Translations under genes and position numbers: made by a program
Part shown: positions 11,486-23,115 of the stretch, piece after piece
How positions within the stretch are numbered: position 1 is the stretch's first letter
Layout: the number at the start of each line of letters is the position of its first letter
Source: Siphonodentalium dalli
Taxonomy: Eukaryota; Mollusca; Scaphopoda; Gadilida; Siphonodentaliidae
Assembly: GCA_032622095.1 (NCBI GenBank)
Contig: CP136065.1
Location: 39,187,503-39,251,502, forward strand
DNA length: 64,000 nt
Direction: 5' to 3'
Notes under the pieces: generated by a model
Database searches by the model: none
What the model saw: only the letters and a program-made list of their open reading frames with translations
Told to the model about the DNA's origin: nothing

Positions 11486-12685
11486 GAACACACTCCCATA
11501 TCAACACAAACACGTGCTTCCGGTCAGCGAAGAGGTACGATAACTCGTGATCTTCCAGTCGTAATTTGACTTACCGTTTGAAGAGTGGCGATGTGGCTTT
11601 GCGAAAAATATATAAATATATCAAAGATATCATTTATCTCGCGAGGTGAATCAGATAAAATGGAACCATGCGTACATAGTTTTGTTAACAGTGCGGTCGG
11701 TTGGTTTATAGATTGATTTTTTTAATTTAAAACCAATAAAATGAACTTGGGTCGGGGTGTTTTGAAGACGGTCGGGAAACACGCATTCATTTTGTTTTGG
11801 CCTTATTTCTAGTATTTGGAAGTTAACTGTTATTTGTTGACCTCCTTTTAAATGACATGTGAATGCACAAAAAATTGTGCTTTATAAAACAAACAGATAT
11901 CAATATAATGAGAAATTATTCCAGTGATAATACAATGGCACTGATTATTATGATTTCCAATGGTATTTTTGCTTGTTTTTCCAAATATAGGTATAGATGT
12001 ACAAAACATGACAAACTCTGAATATTACTGTTTGGTTATAATTAATTTGGGGCACCCAAACTTCAGCCCCCAAACCTATTGTAACAGGTCGGGTGGCCTA
12101 GATATGTGTGTGATATATGAATCTAATTAACCGTGGGTGGTACATGTATACACTGGAAATTTTCAACTTTCCCCTTTATCATTCCATTAACTTCTGTAAG
12201 AATTATGCCTCGTGTCCAAGCTGAGCTACAATATCATTAACACTTTTATTAATGTATATTATCTCTTTTGTCCATTATTTGCAGGTAGGAACGTGTTTGG
12301 AATTCATTGGAACTACAGAGAAGAAGTTCAACACGAACACCTAATATTGCGATTCCGGGCTCTGAGCTTGAGATGGCACAGTTTGATGATCTTACTAAGA
12401 ATTAAAGGTTCAACATCGTACCAACAGGTTAACCAGATCACCAGCATATATTGGTCAAAGTTGTATCAAAGTGGATGTCTAGCTGGAAAGTCTCTAACAT
12501 GGTGACAAGGATGATCATCATCCAATCCAAGACAACTGTTTTATAGTCTCGTGTTGGCCTCCCTTTTCATGATGTAATTTACATTGAACAACGTTATGGA
12601 GAGATCGATAGGAGATTTCTGACATTTTCTGCTGATCATTCTTCAGAATAAGTTTAAATTTCTGTGAATGACCAGGACCGTTATG
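11486..12685. other. Non-coding, no gene recognised
   Basis: A 97-codon ORF (12,212-12,505) is open across an acceptor-like 'ccattatttgcag' at 12,286. I cannot relate it to any family and see no matching exons. Confidence 0.4.
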
Positions 12686-12826
12686 TTATTTTGGTGGATT
12701 GATGATAACATGGTGACATTGACAGCTTCCTGCCTATGTTCGACCTCGTTGCTTCGCAACTCAGTTGAACATAACCACCCCAAGCCATCAGGGTCATACC
12801 ATGTTATTGTCAGTCCACCAAAATAA
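12686..12826. mobile_element. Short foldback MITE
   Basis: TTATTTTGGTGGATTGATG near the left and its inverted partner CAGTCCACCAAAATAA near the right bound about 140 bp; ATAACATGGT/ACCATGTTAT extends the arms. The interior contains a further small inverted pair around 'gttgcttcgcaac'. No target duplication was found. Confidence 0.6.
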
Positions 12827-13452
12827 CTTATAATAATACAGAACATATGTATATCTTTCAATTTTTGTACCATTTAATTAAATAAGCTGATATTGGCATC
12901 ACAGGGATAATTGAAGCTGAAATTAAAGGTTGAAAATCTGTGATAACGGATGAAATTGCCTTTTTTCAGTGCAATGTTTTCCTCGTCAGAAACCAGACCT
13001 GTTGATATAATGTTATAAAAAAACATTTACCAGGTAAATATTGAAACTGGGAGCCCTAATTTGGTTAGTTTAAACCTGATCATATTTGTATATTAATTTT
13101 GTCTTTAAAGCGAAAAATGTCACGACTTATCTCCCCATATTTTTTTACATCACTGATTGAGGTTAAAGCATTCGCAGTTGATTTCTCCTAACACATATCG
13201 TAGAATATTTCTGCAAAATGATAAGTCTAAGTCGACTGATACATATATGTTTTCTTTTTCAAAGTGTATCTTATAATCTTCTTTGAACAGAGAGCAAATG
13301 GTAGAATTTGTTAAGAGAAAGAAGTCTCAAAATTGTTTTCAAAATCTGATATGATCAAATAGACAATTTTGGGGCTATCTGGGCTATAACAGGCCTATTG
13401 TGCCATCAATGCGAATATTACTCTTGTGAAATAGTATTCCTTGAACTATCAT
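12827..13452. other. No gene seen
   Basis: AT-rich non-coding sequence between a foldback MITE and the 1.84-kb duplication. Confidence 0.4.
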
Positions 13453-16400
13453 TATATATAGGATGGATTCTCACCTAACTGAAAAGAGAGTAAGTTACAC
13501 AAACTTTGCTTTTCCACGTCATAGAATCATGGCATATTAATATGTAGGGGCTTAGAACACTCTAAACTGTTGCATGTCACCTTTAAGAGTTTCTTTCTAT
13601 TATTTCATGTATTAATTTCACTATCATCGAGATGTACAAAGCTTGTGTATTATACAATGTACACCAGTTCTAATTGAAATTACACTCTTGAACAAGCTAT
13701 GCATTACAGAGTCTAAAGAAAATATCTGGAAATTCCATTACCGCCAAGAATCTTTATGTTAGTGTCAGTCAATCACAACACTTAAAGTGATGAAGCCAAT
13801 CAGTTGATTGATGATATTCAGGGAACTCCCAGAGTTTCTCGACACATAGCTAAAATAGCATAATAAATCTCTTGTCATATCTGGTCACATTGATAATTTC
13901 ACAGTTAGCACCCGTTTTCTTATCCGCCAAAACGAAAGTGACAGGAGATAACATTCATAAAACATTCATAAAACTGTGCGCTTTGATGTCATATGGCAAG
14001 AATTTCATGCTTGAGGTAAGAATAATATTTTCCATCATGACCTGGCATGTGCGATGGAAAGATCTCAACCCGAGGGGTCAGATATTGCGGCCAAACACAA
14101 GGCGTCCAGACCAAATATCTGACCCTGAAGATGACTTTTTTCTATGCCCATATCCCGACCCAAGTCATGATGGATTATTTTTCTCCCAAATCAAGAGCCT
14201 CATACAAGCTAGGTTAATAGGTTTGAGTGAAATATACATGTCTCATGCAAACGACATGGCTATGTTATCATTGGTCTAGACATGAATTCTGAGAAACCTG
14301 GTATGAATTTCTGAGAAATGCGTGTATTGATATGAACTGAGTTTGCCAAGAGAAATGTCCTTACCATGGAAAGTTGAACATGATTCTGGTTATTTGACAG
14401 AAAAAAGTAATGTTTTGAAGTGTTTGACAATTTGTTGCTACAATAACATTTTTCAAAAGTCTACCCACTTCGTTAATTAGGTGATTGACATTTTCTTTGA
14501 CTGCATATAAGACATCAGTCCTTCCCACGAGGAAAACACAGCGAGAGCATTTATTTGCTCCCGTAATTCAGAAGATGGGTGTAATATTGCACCCATACTA
14601 TAATTGTAAGTTGGGTTTTTCTAAAACAAAAAGTCATTGTGGAATAGACCTATGTCTAGTTACACTTTAATATGCCATTGTTGAACTGAGTTGGTAAAGG
14701 ATCTAATTAAACTTTCAAACAGTTCACTATTGACCCAACAATTACAGTCTCCATTAGTATTTTGAGATGAGGGATGGTGTGAATTTTAGCACCCGTCATT
14801 TGAAAATTATGAGTGCGTATAGGTGCGAGTGCAATCACTCCCATCTCCTGGGAAGGACTGAGACATGAGGTGTTTTTTGCTTCAAGTGGACTACATATTG
14901 TCAAAATTATATAAAACAATTTTTTTTTTGCTTAGCCACGTGCATGAGCCGAGGCAATTCTGCTCGACTGAAATGGTATGAAATAGACAATAATACTATT
15001 TCTGATGCCATGCACTTGGTGTCTCGAAGCTCTTAATAAGTAATATGGGAGAGTGGCTCCGCCCAGTTGTGACGAGGGATACTAATATTACCATGCCCGC
15101 AATGTTTACTGGGTTGAAGACAGAAATGTCTGAAGGGTGCTTCCATCTGTTTTTTATTGGTTAAAACTTTATAATATTTCGGACATGTCTATATTCTTTG
15201 GAATTATTTATAGAGTGCTGTGTAGTCCACAAGCTAAAACACACAAACAAATATATTATTATTATAGTTCTAACAGAAGGGCATGGAACAAATTATATAT
15301 AGGATGGATTCTCACCTAACTGAAAAGAGAGTAAGTTACACAAACTTCGCATTTCCACGTCGTAGGATCATGGCATATTAATATGTAGGGGCATAGAACA
15401 ATCTAAACTGTTGCATGTCACCTTTAAGAGTTTCTTTCTATTATTTCATGTATTAATTTCACTATCATCGAGATGTACAAAGCTTGTGTATTATACAATG
15501 TACACCAGTTCTAATTGAAATTACACTCTTTGAACAAGCTTTGCATTACAGAGTCTAAAGAAAATATCTGGAAATTCCATTACCGCCAAGAATCTTTATG
15601 TTAGTGTCAGTCAATCACAACACTTAAAGTGATGAAGCCAATCAGTCGATTGATGATATTCAGGGAACTCCCAGAGTTTCTCGACACATAGCTAAAATAG
15701 CATAATAAATCTCTTGTCATATCTGGTCACATTGATAATTTCACAGTTAGCACCCGTTTTCTTATCCGCCAAAACGAAAGTGACAGGAGATAACATTCAT
15801 AAAACATTCATAAAACTGTGCGCTTTGATGTCATATGGCAGGAATTTAATGCTTGAGGTAAGAATAATATTTCCCATCATGACCTGGCATGTGTGATGGA
15901 AAGATCTCAACCCGAGGGGTCAGATATTGCGGCCAAACACAAGGCGTCCAGACCAAATATCTGACCCTGAAGATGACTTTTTTCTATGCCCATATCCCGA
16001 CCCAAGTCATGATGGATTATTTTTCTCCCAAATCAAGAGCCTCATACAAGCTAGGTTAATAGGTTTGAGTGAAATATACATGTCTCATGCAAACGACATG
16101 GCTATGTTATCATTGGTCTAGACATGAATTCTGAGAAACCTGGTATGAATTTCTGAGAAATGCGTGTATTAATATGAACTGGGTTTGCCAAGAGAAATAT
16201 CCTTACCATGGAAAGTTGAACATGTTTCTGGTTATTTGACAGAAAAAATTAATGTTTTGAAGTGTTTGACAATTTGTTGCTACAATAACATTTTTCAAAA
16301 GTCTACCCACTTCGTTAATTAGGTGATTGACATTTTCTTTGACTGCATATAAGACATCAGTCCTTCCCACGAGGAAAACACAGCGAGAGCATTTATTTGC

Positions 16401-17136
16401 TCCCGTAATTCAGAAGATGGGTGTAATATTGCACCCATACTATAATTGTAAGTTGGGTTTTTCTAAAACAAAAAGTCATTGTGGAATAGACCTATGTCTA
16501 GTTACACTTTAATATGCCATTGTTGAACTGAGTTGGTAAAGGATCTAATTAAACTTTCAAACAGTTCACTATTGACCCAACAATTACAGTCTCCATTAGT
16601 ATTTTGAGATGAGGGATGGGTGTGAATTTTAGCACCCGTCATTTGAAAATTATGAGTGTGTATAGGTGTGAGTGCAATCACTCCCATCTCCTGGGAAGGA
16701 CTGAGACATGAGGTGTTTTTTGCTTCAAGTGGACTACATATTGTCAAAATTATATAAAACAATTTTTTTTTGCTTAGCCACGTGCATGAGCCGAGGCAAT
16801 TCTGCTCGACTGAAATGGTATGAAATAGACAATAATACTATTTCTGATGCCATGCACTTGGTGTCTCGAAGCTCTTAATAAGTAATATGGGAGAGTGGCT
16901 CCGCCCAGTTGTGACGAGGGATACTAATATTACCATGCCCGCAATGTTTACTGGGTTGAAGACAGAAATGTCTGAAGGGTGCTTCCATCTGTTTTTTATT
17001 GGTTAAAACTTTATAATATTTCGGACATGTCTATATTCTTTGGAATTATTTATAGAGTGCTGTGTAGTCCACAAGCTAAAACACACAAACAAATATATTA
17101 TTATTATAGTTCTAACAGAAGGGCATGGAACAAATT
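13453..17136 (+). repeat. 1.84-kb tandem direct duplication
   Basis: Unit 1 (about 13,453-15,294) is followed immediately by unit 2 (about 15,295-17,136). The join reads 'gggcatggaacaaatt|atatatagg', with microhomology at the edge. The copies differ at a few scattered bases and single-base indels (for example an extra T in 'cactctttgaac'). Three small ORFs occur in both copies at an offset of 1,842 bp, but none resembles a known protein. Each unit contains a stem GGGTCAGATATT/AATATCTGACCC (14,077-14,128 in unit 1) and the inverted words CAGTCCTTCCCA and TGGGAAGGACTG about 330 bp apart. Such low divergence implies a recent duplication, or an assembly duplication. Confidence 0.9.
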
Positions 17137-17440
17137 TCATATAAATGATAGACCCATTAGTGCAAGCTCCCATTAGTACAGTGTTATATGGAATGAACAT
17201 ACATAGATGCATACATAATTTTATTGCAAAATCTAGTGAACATTTCTGAGAACATTAAAGACCTTCATTTCTCTTATTATTCATGGTAAGAAACATGGTG
17301 TTGTAATTAAATCAAGCTGAAACCATAAATGCTCTGAACTATATTTTTATTATTTTTGGATTTTTTAAATAAATAATTAAATTGTTATCTCCATTGTTAT
17401 TTGATCCACATGTGCAAATCAATCTATACATTTAAAGGTT
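17137..17440. other. No gene seen
   Basis: AT-rich non-coding sequence. Confidence 0.4.
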
Positions 17441-18110
17441 CTTTTTGGCTTAGAATGGGCTCAACCATCCTTTCTTCTCCATGGAGGTAACATCTTTGTG
17501 CTCTGTCACTCTTGGAGGGTACTTTGTGCACCAAGAGTGCCATCACCCGAGATTGTTCATGTTACCTCTCTTGAGTGATAGGTTGCCTCCCCGGGGAGGG
17601 AACATCCTAATGCTCAACTGATGCAACTGGGTGCGTAAATTTGCACGCCAAGAGTGTCAGAGTGGCTCTCCAAAAACTGCAAGGGTGCCTCTCCTGGGAG
17701 GTAAAATATGAACTCTCCTTGTGGGGGTTGGCTAAAGTGCATCCCGGAGTGGCTCTCCAAAAACTGCAAGGTTGCCTCTCCGGGAGGTAAAATATGAACC
17801 CTCCTTCGGGGGGTGCCTAAACTACCTCCCGGAGTGGCACTATTTCACCATCTCCCCAAAAGGGGTAGATTATAACCTCTCCATGGGGGGTAGTCTTTGC
17901 CCCTCCTGAGTGATTACGTATATCTCCCACTGAGTGACAAATTGTGCTTCGACGGGGATGAACTTGGGTCACATGAGGGACAAATTGTTCCTCGGCTCCT
18001 ATCACCCCCAATGGAGAAGCAAGTTAGCCTTTTGGATAGTAGGTGAAATAGTGCACCTCAAGAGATGCAAATATTGCCCCTCCGAGGAGCAATATTGCCT
18101 CCCCATTATT
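17441..18110. repeat. CTCC/GGAG-rich irregular repeat
   Basis: About 650 bp dense in short self-complementary words such as CTCCNGGGAG, CTCCATGG and CCCGGAG. One 85-bp unit ('gagtggctctccaaaaactg' through 'ctccttgtgggg') occurs twice, starting about 17,661 and 17,746. No sustained ORF with protein character. Locally much more GC-rich than the surroundings. Confidence 0.55.
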
Positions 18111-18119
18111 TAGAGTGTA

Positions 18120-19262
18120 TAACATCGGGTGCGTTCGGAAGTTTGGATGTGGACATCCTCCCCTAAAATGAAAAAGTACCCTTATAAAAAACACTCTGGT
18201 AAACCACGGTGAAAAACACTCTGCTATTTACTCTGGTGATTGGAACAGGCAAACTTATATAATTTTACCAGGGTGTTACTCTGGCAAAATTTGTCAAGTC
18301 CAACGTCACCATATTACACGCACACATGTTGACCCACCCATGTAGTTTTACTTTAATGAATGGTCCCATTTCACCAAGGTACTATAGTATATTACCGGGA
18401 TTTAAGTGTGTATGTGATGGTTCTACTATAGTAAGTATACTAGGTTAATTTACCTCGATATTAATGTAATCTACCACGGTAGTACTTGGGTACTTTTTTG
18501 GTAGCATTAAAATTTGAGACAAAAGATTGGAAATCACACGAATGACACATGCGATTACATAAGGTGTTAGACTCTTCTTGATTTAGATGACTTATTTATA
18601 AGAATATTTTGTCCCATTCGTTTTAGTATGACACCGGGTACACTTTTTTCCACTGATTAATGAACAAATACGATTTTATTCTCACAAAAAAGACAGAACA
18701 CACCTCAGCTGCGAAATAGGCTATTGTAATGTAGAGTTATCGCTCATGTCCGTGTGACAATACTCTGGTAAAAGCCAGGTAAACCATGCTTTACATGGCT
18801 CTACTCTGGTAACATTTCGGCAGTCGGATAAACAATGATATGCTCTGGTAAAAGCCATGTAAAGTCCATGTAAAATGACATAACTTTGTAAATTCCAAGT
18901 AATGGCATGGTGTACCCCACTTACATTATACTCTGGTAAACCATGGTGTATTACCATTACATACACACCATTAACAACATGTACCATAAATGTTTTAATT
19001 GATTGGAATCCACCTTCAGGGTTGTTTCTATTGTGGACTTAACCCTACCCATCTAAATTATTGTCGCTGCATTGTTGAAATACATTTCACAGTATCAGTG
19101 TAGACTTGAATCAAGTCTGAACTGCACCAAAGACAACATACCAGACTTTAGTCTAGAAATAAAACAAACATTCATACTATCATTTCCCTGGTATTACTTG
19201 TATATTATTGTATGATATTACCTCAACTCATTTGAAATCACAGGATGTATTACTAGCTGCCA
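18120..19262 (+). repeat. Dispersed repeat, part A (copy 1)
   Basis: Matches 61,087-62,078 collinearly ('catcgggtgcgttcggaagtttggatgtggaca' and onward). It contains many irregularly spaced CTCTGGTAA words. Non-coding. Continues into parts B and C without a break. Confidence 0.75.
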
Positions 19263-19745
19263 TATAACATTAATACTTGGGGATGTACACGTAGAACTGA
19301 TTTATTCACAAAATCCACCTCTAACTGCAAACCAACCCATATAATAAGCACCATGGTTGTAGTGCCATTTTTATTGATTTTGCGAACAGCATAACATATT
19401 AAACACTTAAATTTAAATTAAATTATTATATTTGATTTTAAGATAACCTGTTAACCTGAACGTTGGTTTACGGAAGACATCTTCGACTCAAATGAATTAT
19501 TTCCCTTTATATATTATCGATATTAGATCGTTATTGTTACTGGGGAGTTATTGAAATTGGCGTACACTGTCGCTTTAAAGTCTGAAGATCGGAATAACAT
19601 CTCTGTACCGGTATGTTAAATTAACTCTTATCCATCGATCCTTCCAATTATTAAACTTTATACGAGCATTGTCCATTAAGATAGTGAATATTTCAACTGA
19701 CACAAAACGTGTCACCTAAACGAATAACCATAAAATATATATACC
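19263..19745 (+). repeat. Dispersed repeat, part B (copy 1, uninterrupted)
   Basis: Matches 62,990-63,260 with 63,905-64,000, and 47,530-47,784. It preserves two empty sites: 'attaatacttggggatg' (19,271) for the pearl-like insertion at 62,081-62,986, and 'gcattgtccattaagatag' (19,666) for the Harbinger-like insertion at 47,788-58,402. Confidence 0.75.
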
Positions 19746-22030
19746 ATAAAAATATGGCAGTGACAAGAGTCAGAAATCAGTCATACCTAAATATAGAGTC
19801 GCACGATGACGAAACGAAACCGAAACAGATTGGGGAACAGCTTGTCGGGGAATTACCCAGAATCTATTGTGTACTTCCGTAAATACGTTTCATATTCTTC
19901 GCGGTCATGTCCATACATGTACGCCTGGTATCGCGGGTGGATAAAGTAAATGTACATGAATGGCAATCGACCGCCAAATTAACACAACAAACTCAATTCA
20001 TCGCCATCTCAAAGTCGTGCTGTTATATAAACATTAGTGAGATTATGCATTAATGTTTACAAAGCGAAGTACAATATAGTCTGATAGTGTACGCTGACCT
20101 TATTTAGTACTCGACGGCCAATTGTGCAATATAATTTTCTCTCTAAACGACCGATGCACATCAAATACCTCGTAAACATACATTACAAGTATCCCCTGAT
20201 ACAGATGGAACTCTCTGAAATAGATCTTATTGCCAGATACTTACGTGTTTTAGTTTTATGCTTGAAAGTATTCACAGAAGGTTTGCGCTCAGTGGATCGT
20301 AGTATAATAGCTATGAGAGATAACTCTACCTGGAGTTTGGGTATGAGCATTCAGATAAAAATACTTTAAAACTTTATGGATCCGGGGATGGATCGCTCGT
20401 GCTATTTTCCGGTAAAATCAATCTTACTGACGCCATGTGCACTTTTGACCGGTTGAGTCCATATATTCCCGAGGGATGGCTAAGCTCTCCTCACCGTGCA
20501 CAAATTGTTGTCTGCTGAACTAAACAGATCAATTTCATAAAACAGATTTGTGTAAGGCCATGCAAAGTAAAAACCAATAGATTATCATCACATTTTATTG
20601 AAAAATTGGGGCGGAGAATTTTATGTTTTATTATTTATCTACTGCGCTCCATTCGGTGACAAAACCGTCCTGTATACACGAATGCATACATTGTGCTAAG
20701 TTGAAGAAACATATGCATCAGTCCAATGTAACATGTGCAAATACGCATTAATCAATTATATCACAAGTGTTTGTATCTTTGTCACCTGCATGGCCATATG
20801 GGTATATATGTATATAAAGAAAGTTATGGTCATGTTACACAGGTGAAGCTTGTTCATGTAAAACTACAATATTGTTATGTTTAAGAGCATAATTATTCCC
20901 AATCTCTCTATATTTGGTATTCGTGTGGCAATTTAAAAGTGTTTGAACAGACTTCAGTATTCCACACCCCATGCAGCCGTCACTGACATAGATAAACAGG
21001 GGTAGACTCACCTATGTGGTTCATTATACCTGTATAGCTACTTTTTTGGAATGACGATGAATTTGTTACAGTCCTTAGACACAATGTGATTGTTGTCTCC
21101 AACATGTTTGTGAGAATGGTGATATCTACATTCCAGTCTATTGTTTTGAAGTGGGTATGAGGGGATCCTATAGGGTGGCCCAAAATATCGGGTTGGGGGT
21201 ATGATGATAATCTAGGCATAATGACAGGCCTCCCATTAATTTATGGTCAATTTATAAGTAAAGTAGTCATTCTAGACAAGTATTGACATCCGTTCCAATT
21301 TGTATTGTCTCGGTATTGACATGCATGCTGTTCAATCCCATAGACAAGAATAACGATACAGACAAAATGTAACGTATTTCCATTGAATTAGATGGAAGGT
21401 GTCTAATAAATGGTCGGGTCAGCGTACAACACCCCTTTAATATACTTCAGGATTGGTCAGGCCGGGGGGGGGGGGGGGGGTGATTATAATCTGGGCATGA
21501 CAGGCATACCATTAAATTATGGTCAATTATTTATAAATAAAGTAATCATCCTAGACAAGTATCGACAATCGTTCAAATTTATATTGTCTCGGTGTTGACA
21601 TGTTGTTCAATCCCATAGACAAGAATAAGACAGAGAAAATGAAACGTTTTCCCATTGAATTAAGTGGAAGCCTGGAAGGTGTGTAATAAATGGTCGGGTT
21701 ATCGTACAGCACCCCTTTAATATACTTCAGGATTGGTCAGACTGTTACCGTATTTGTGGAACTGACTTATTTGTGTGATAACTACTGATAGTAGTCGGTT
21801 ACGAAGTTCCCGTTTTTGGAACTAAATCTGATATTCGGGTCTTCGTCTTAATTATAATTACATATTAAGTGTTGGTATTATAAATGCATGTATGGTGTCC
21901 GGATCAAATGTTGATGTATGTGATTGTTTGATTACGGCACAATAAATAAAGCGACAAAATGCCTTCATATGGGTACATGTGAGCAATCATAAAAGCCTGA
22001 AGTCCACCATCACCAAGAAGAACGCGGGAG
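19746..22030 (+). repeat. Dispersed repeat, parts C and D (copy 1)
   Basis: Part C (about 19,750-21,240) matches 58,406-59,990 and 29,430-30,260; part D (about 21,240-22,030) matches 30,260-30,700 and 35,550-35,760. The ORFs at 20,124-20,369, 29,629-29,913 and 58,877-59,068 are open at equivalent places, but they carry different ends and no family signature, so I treat them as non-coding. A G homopolymer lies at 21,464-21,480. Confidence 0.7.
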
Positions 22031-22034
22031 AATA

Positions 22035-23115
22035 GGCATTAGTCGTCTAGTCGAGCTTAAAATTGGCATCACAATTATATAGCTGTAACAGTAGATGCTA
22101 AGTCGAGCTTAAAATAGGTATCACAATTATATAGCTGTAACAATAGTCGTCCAGTCGAGCTTAAAATGGGCATCACAATTATATAGCTGTAACATTAGTC
22201 GTCCAGTCGAGCTTAAAGTGGGCATCATAATTATATAGCTGTAACATTAGTCAACCAGTTGAGCTTAAAGTGGGCATCATAATGGTATAGCTGTAACATT
22301 AGTCGTCCAGTCGAGCTTAAAATAGGCATCACAATTATATAGCTGTAACATTAGTCGTCCAGTCGAGCTTAAAGTGGGCATCGTAATTATATAGCTGTAA
22401 CATTAGTCGTCCAGTCGAGCTTAAAATAGGCATCACAATTATATAGCTTTAACATTAGTCGTCCAGTCGAGCTTAAGATAGGCATCACAATTATATAGCT
22501 GTAACATTAGTCGTCCAGTCGAGCTTAAAATAGGCAAAACAATTATATAGCTTCAACATTAGTCGTCAAGTCACAATTATATAGCTGTAACACTAGTCGT
22601 CAAATCGAGCTTAAAATAGCCATCACAATTATATAGCTGTAACATTAGTCATTCATTCGAGCTTAAAAGATGCATCACAATTATATAGCTGTAACATTAG
22701 TAGTCAAGTCGAGCTTAAAATAGGCAAAACAATTATATAGCTGTAGCATTAGACGTCGTCGAGTTTAAAATAGGCATCATAATTATATAGCTTTAACATT
22801 AGTCGTCAAGTCACAATTATATAGCTGTAACATTAGTCGTCAAATCGAGCTTAAAATAGCCATCACAATTATATAGCTGTAACATTAGTCATTCATTCGA
22901 GCTTAAAAGATGCATCACAATTATATAGCTGTAACATTAGTCAATCATTCGAGCTTAAAATAGGCAAAACAATTATATAGCTGTAGCATTAGACGTTGTC
23001 GAGTTTAAAATAGGCATCTTAATTATATAGCTGTGTCATTAGTCGTCCAGTCGAGACAAAATAGGCATCACATTTATATAGCTGTAACATTAGTCGTCAA
23101 GTTGAGCTTAAAACG
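22035..23115 (+). repeat. 52-bp minisatellite, about 20 copies
   Basis: The unit contains GTCGTCCAGTCGAGCTTAAA, then 'ataggcatcacaattatatagctgtaacatta'. Units vary by substitutions and some are shortened (for example near 22,565 and 22,808). A block of about 240 bp (22,563-22,800) is itself duplicated (22,801-23,035), a higher-order repeat. The unit-to-unit divergence is too high and the spacing too regular for CRISPR; this is eukaryotic satellite. Confidence 0.9.

Noticed and set aside
20124..20369. 81-aa ORF with counterparts at 29,629 and 58,877 as a conserved small gene
   Set aside because: The frames are only partly shared between copies, starts and ends differ, and homology extends equally over the surrounding non-coding repeat.
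22035..23115. CRISPR array
   Set aside because: There are no unique spacers; whole 52-bp units repeat with random substitutions, and the DNA is eukaryotic.
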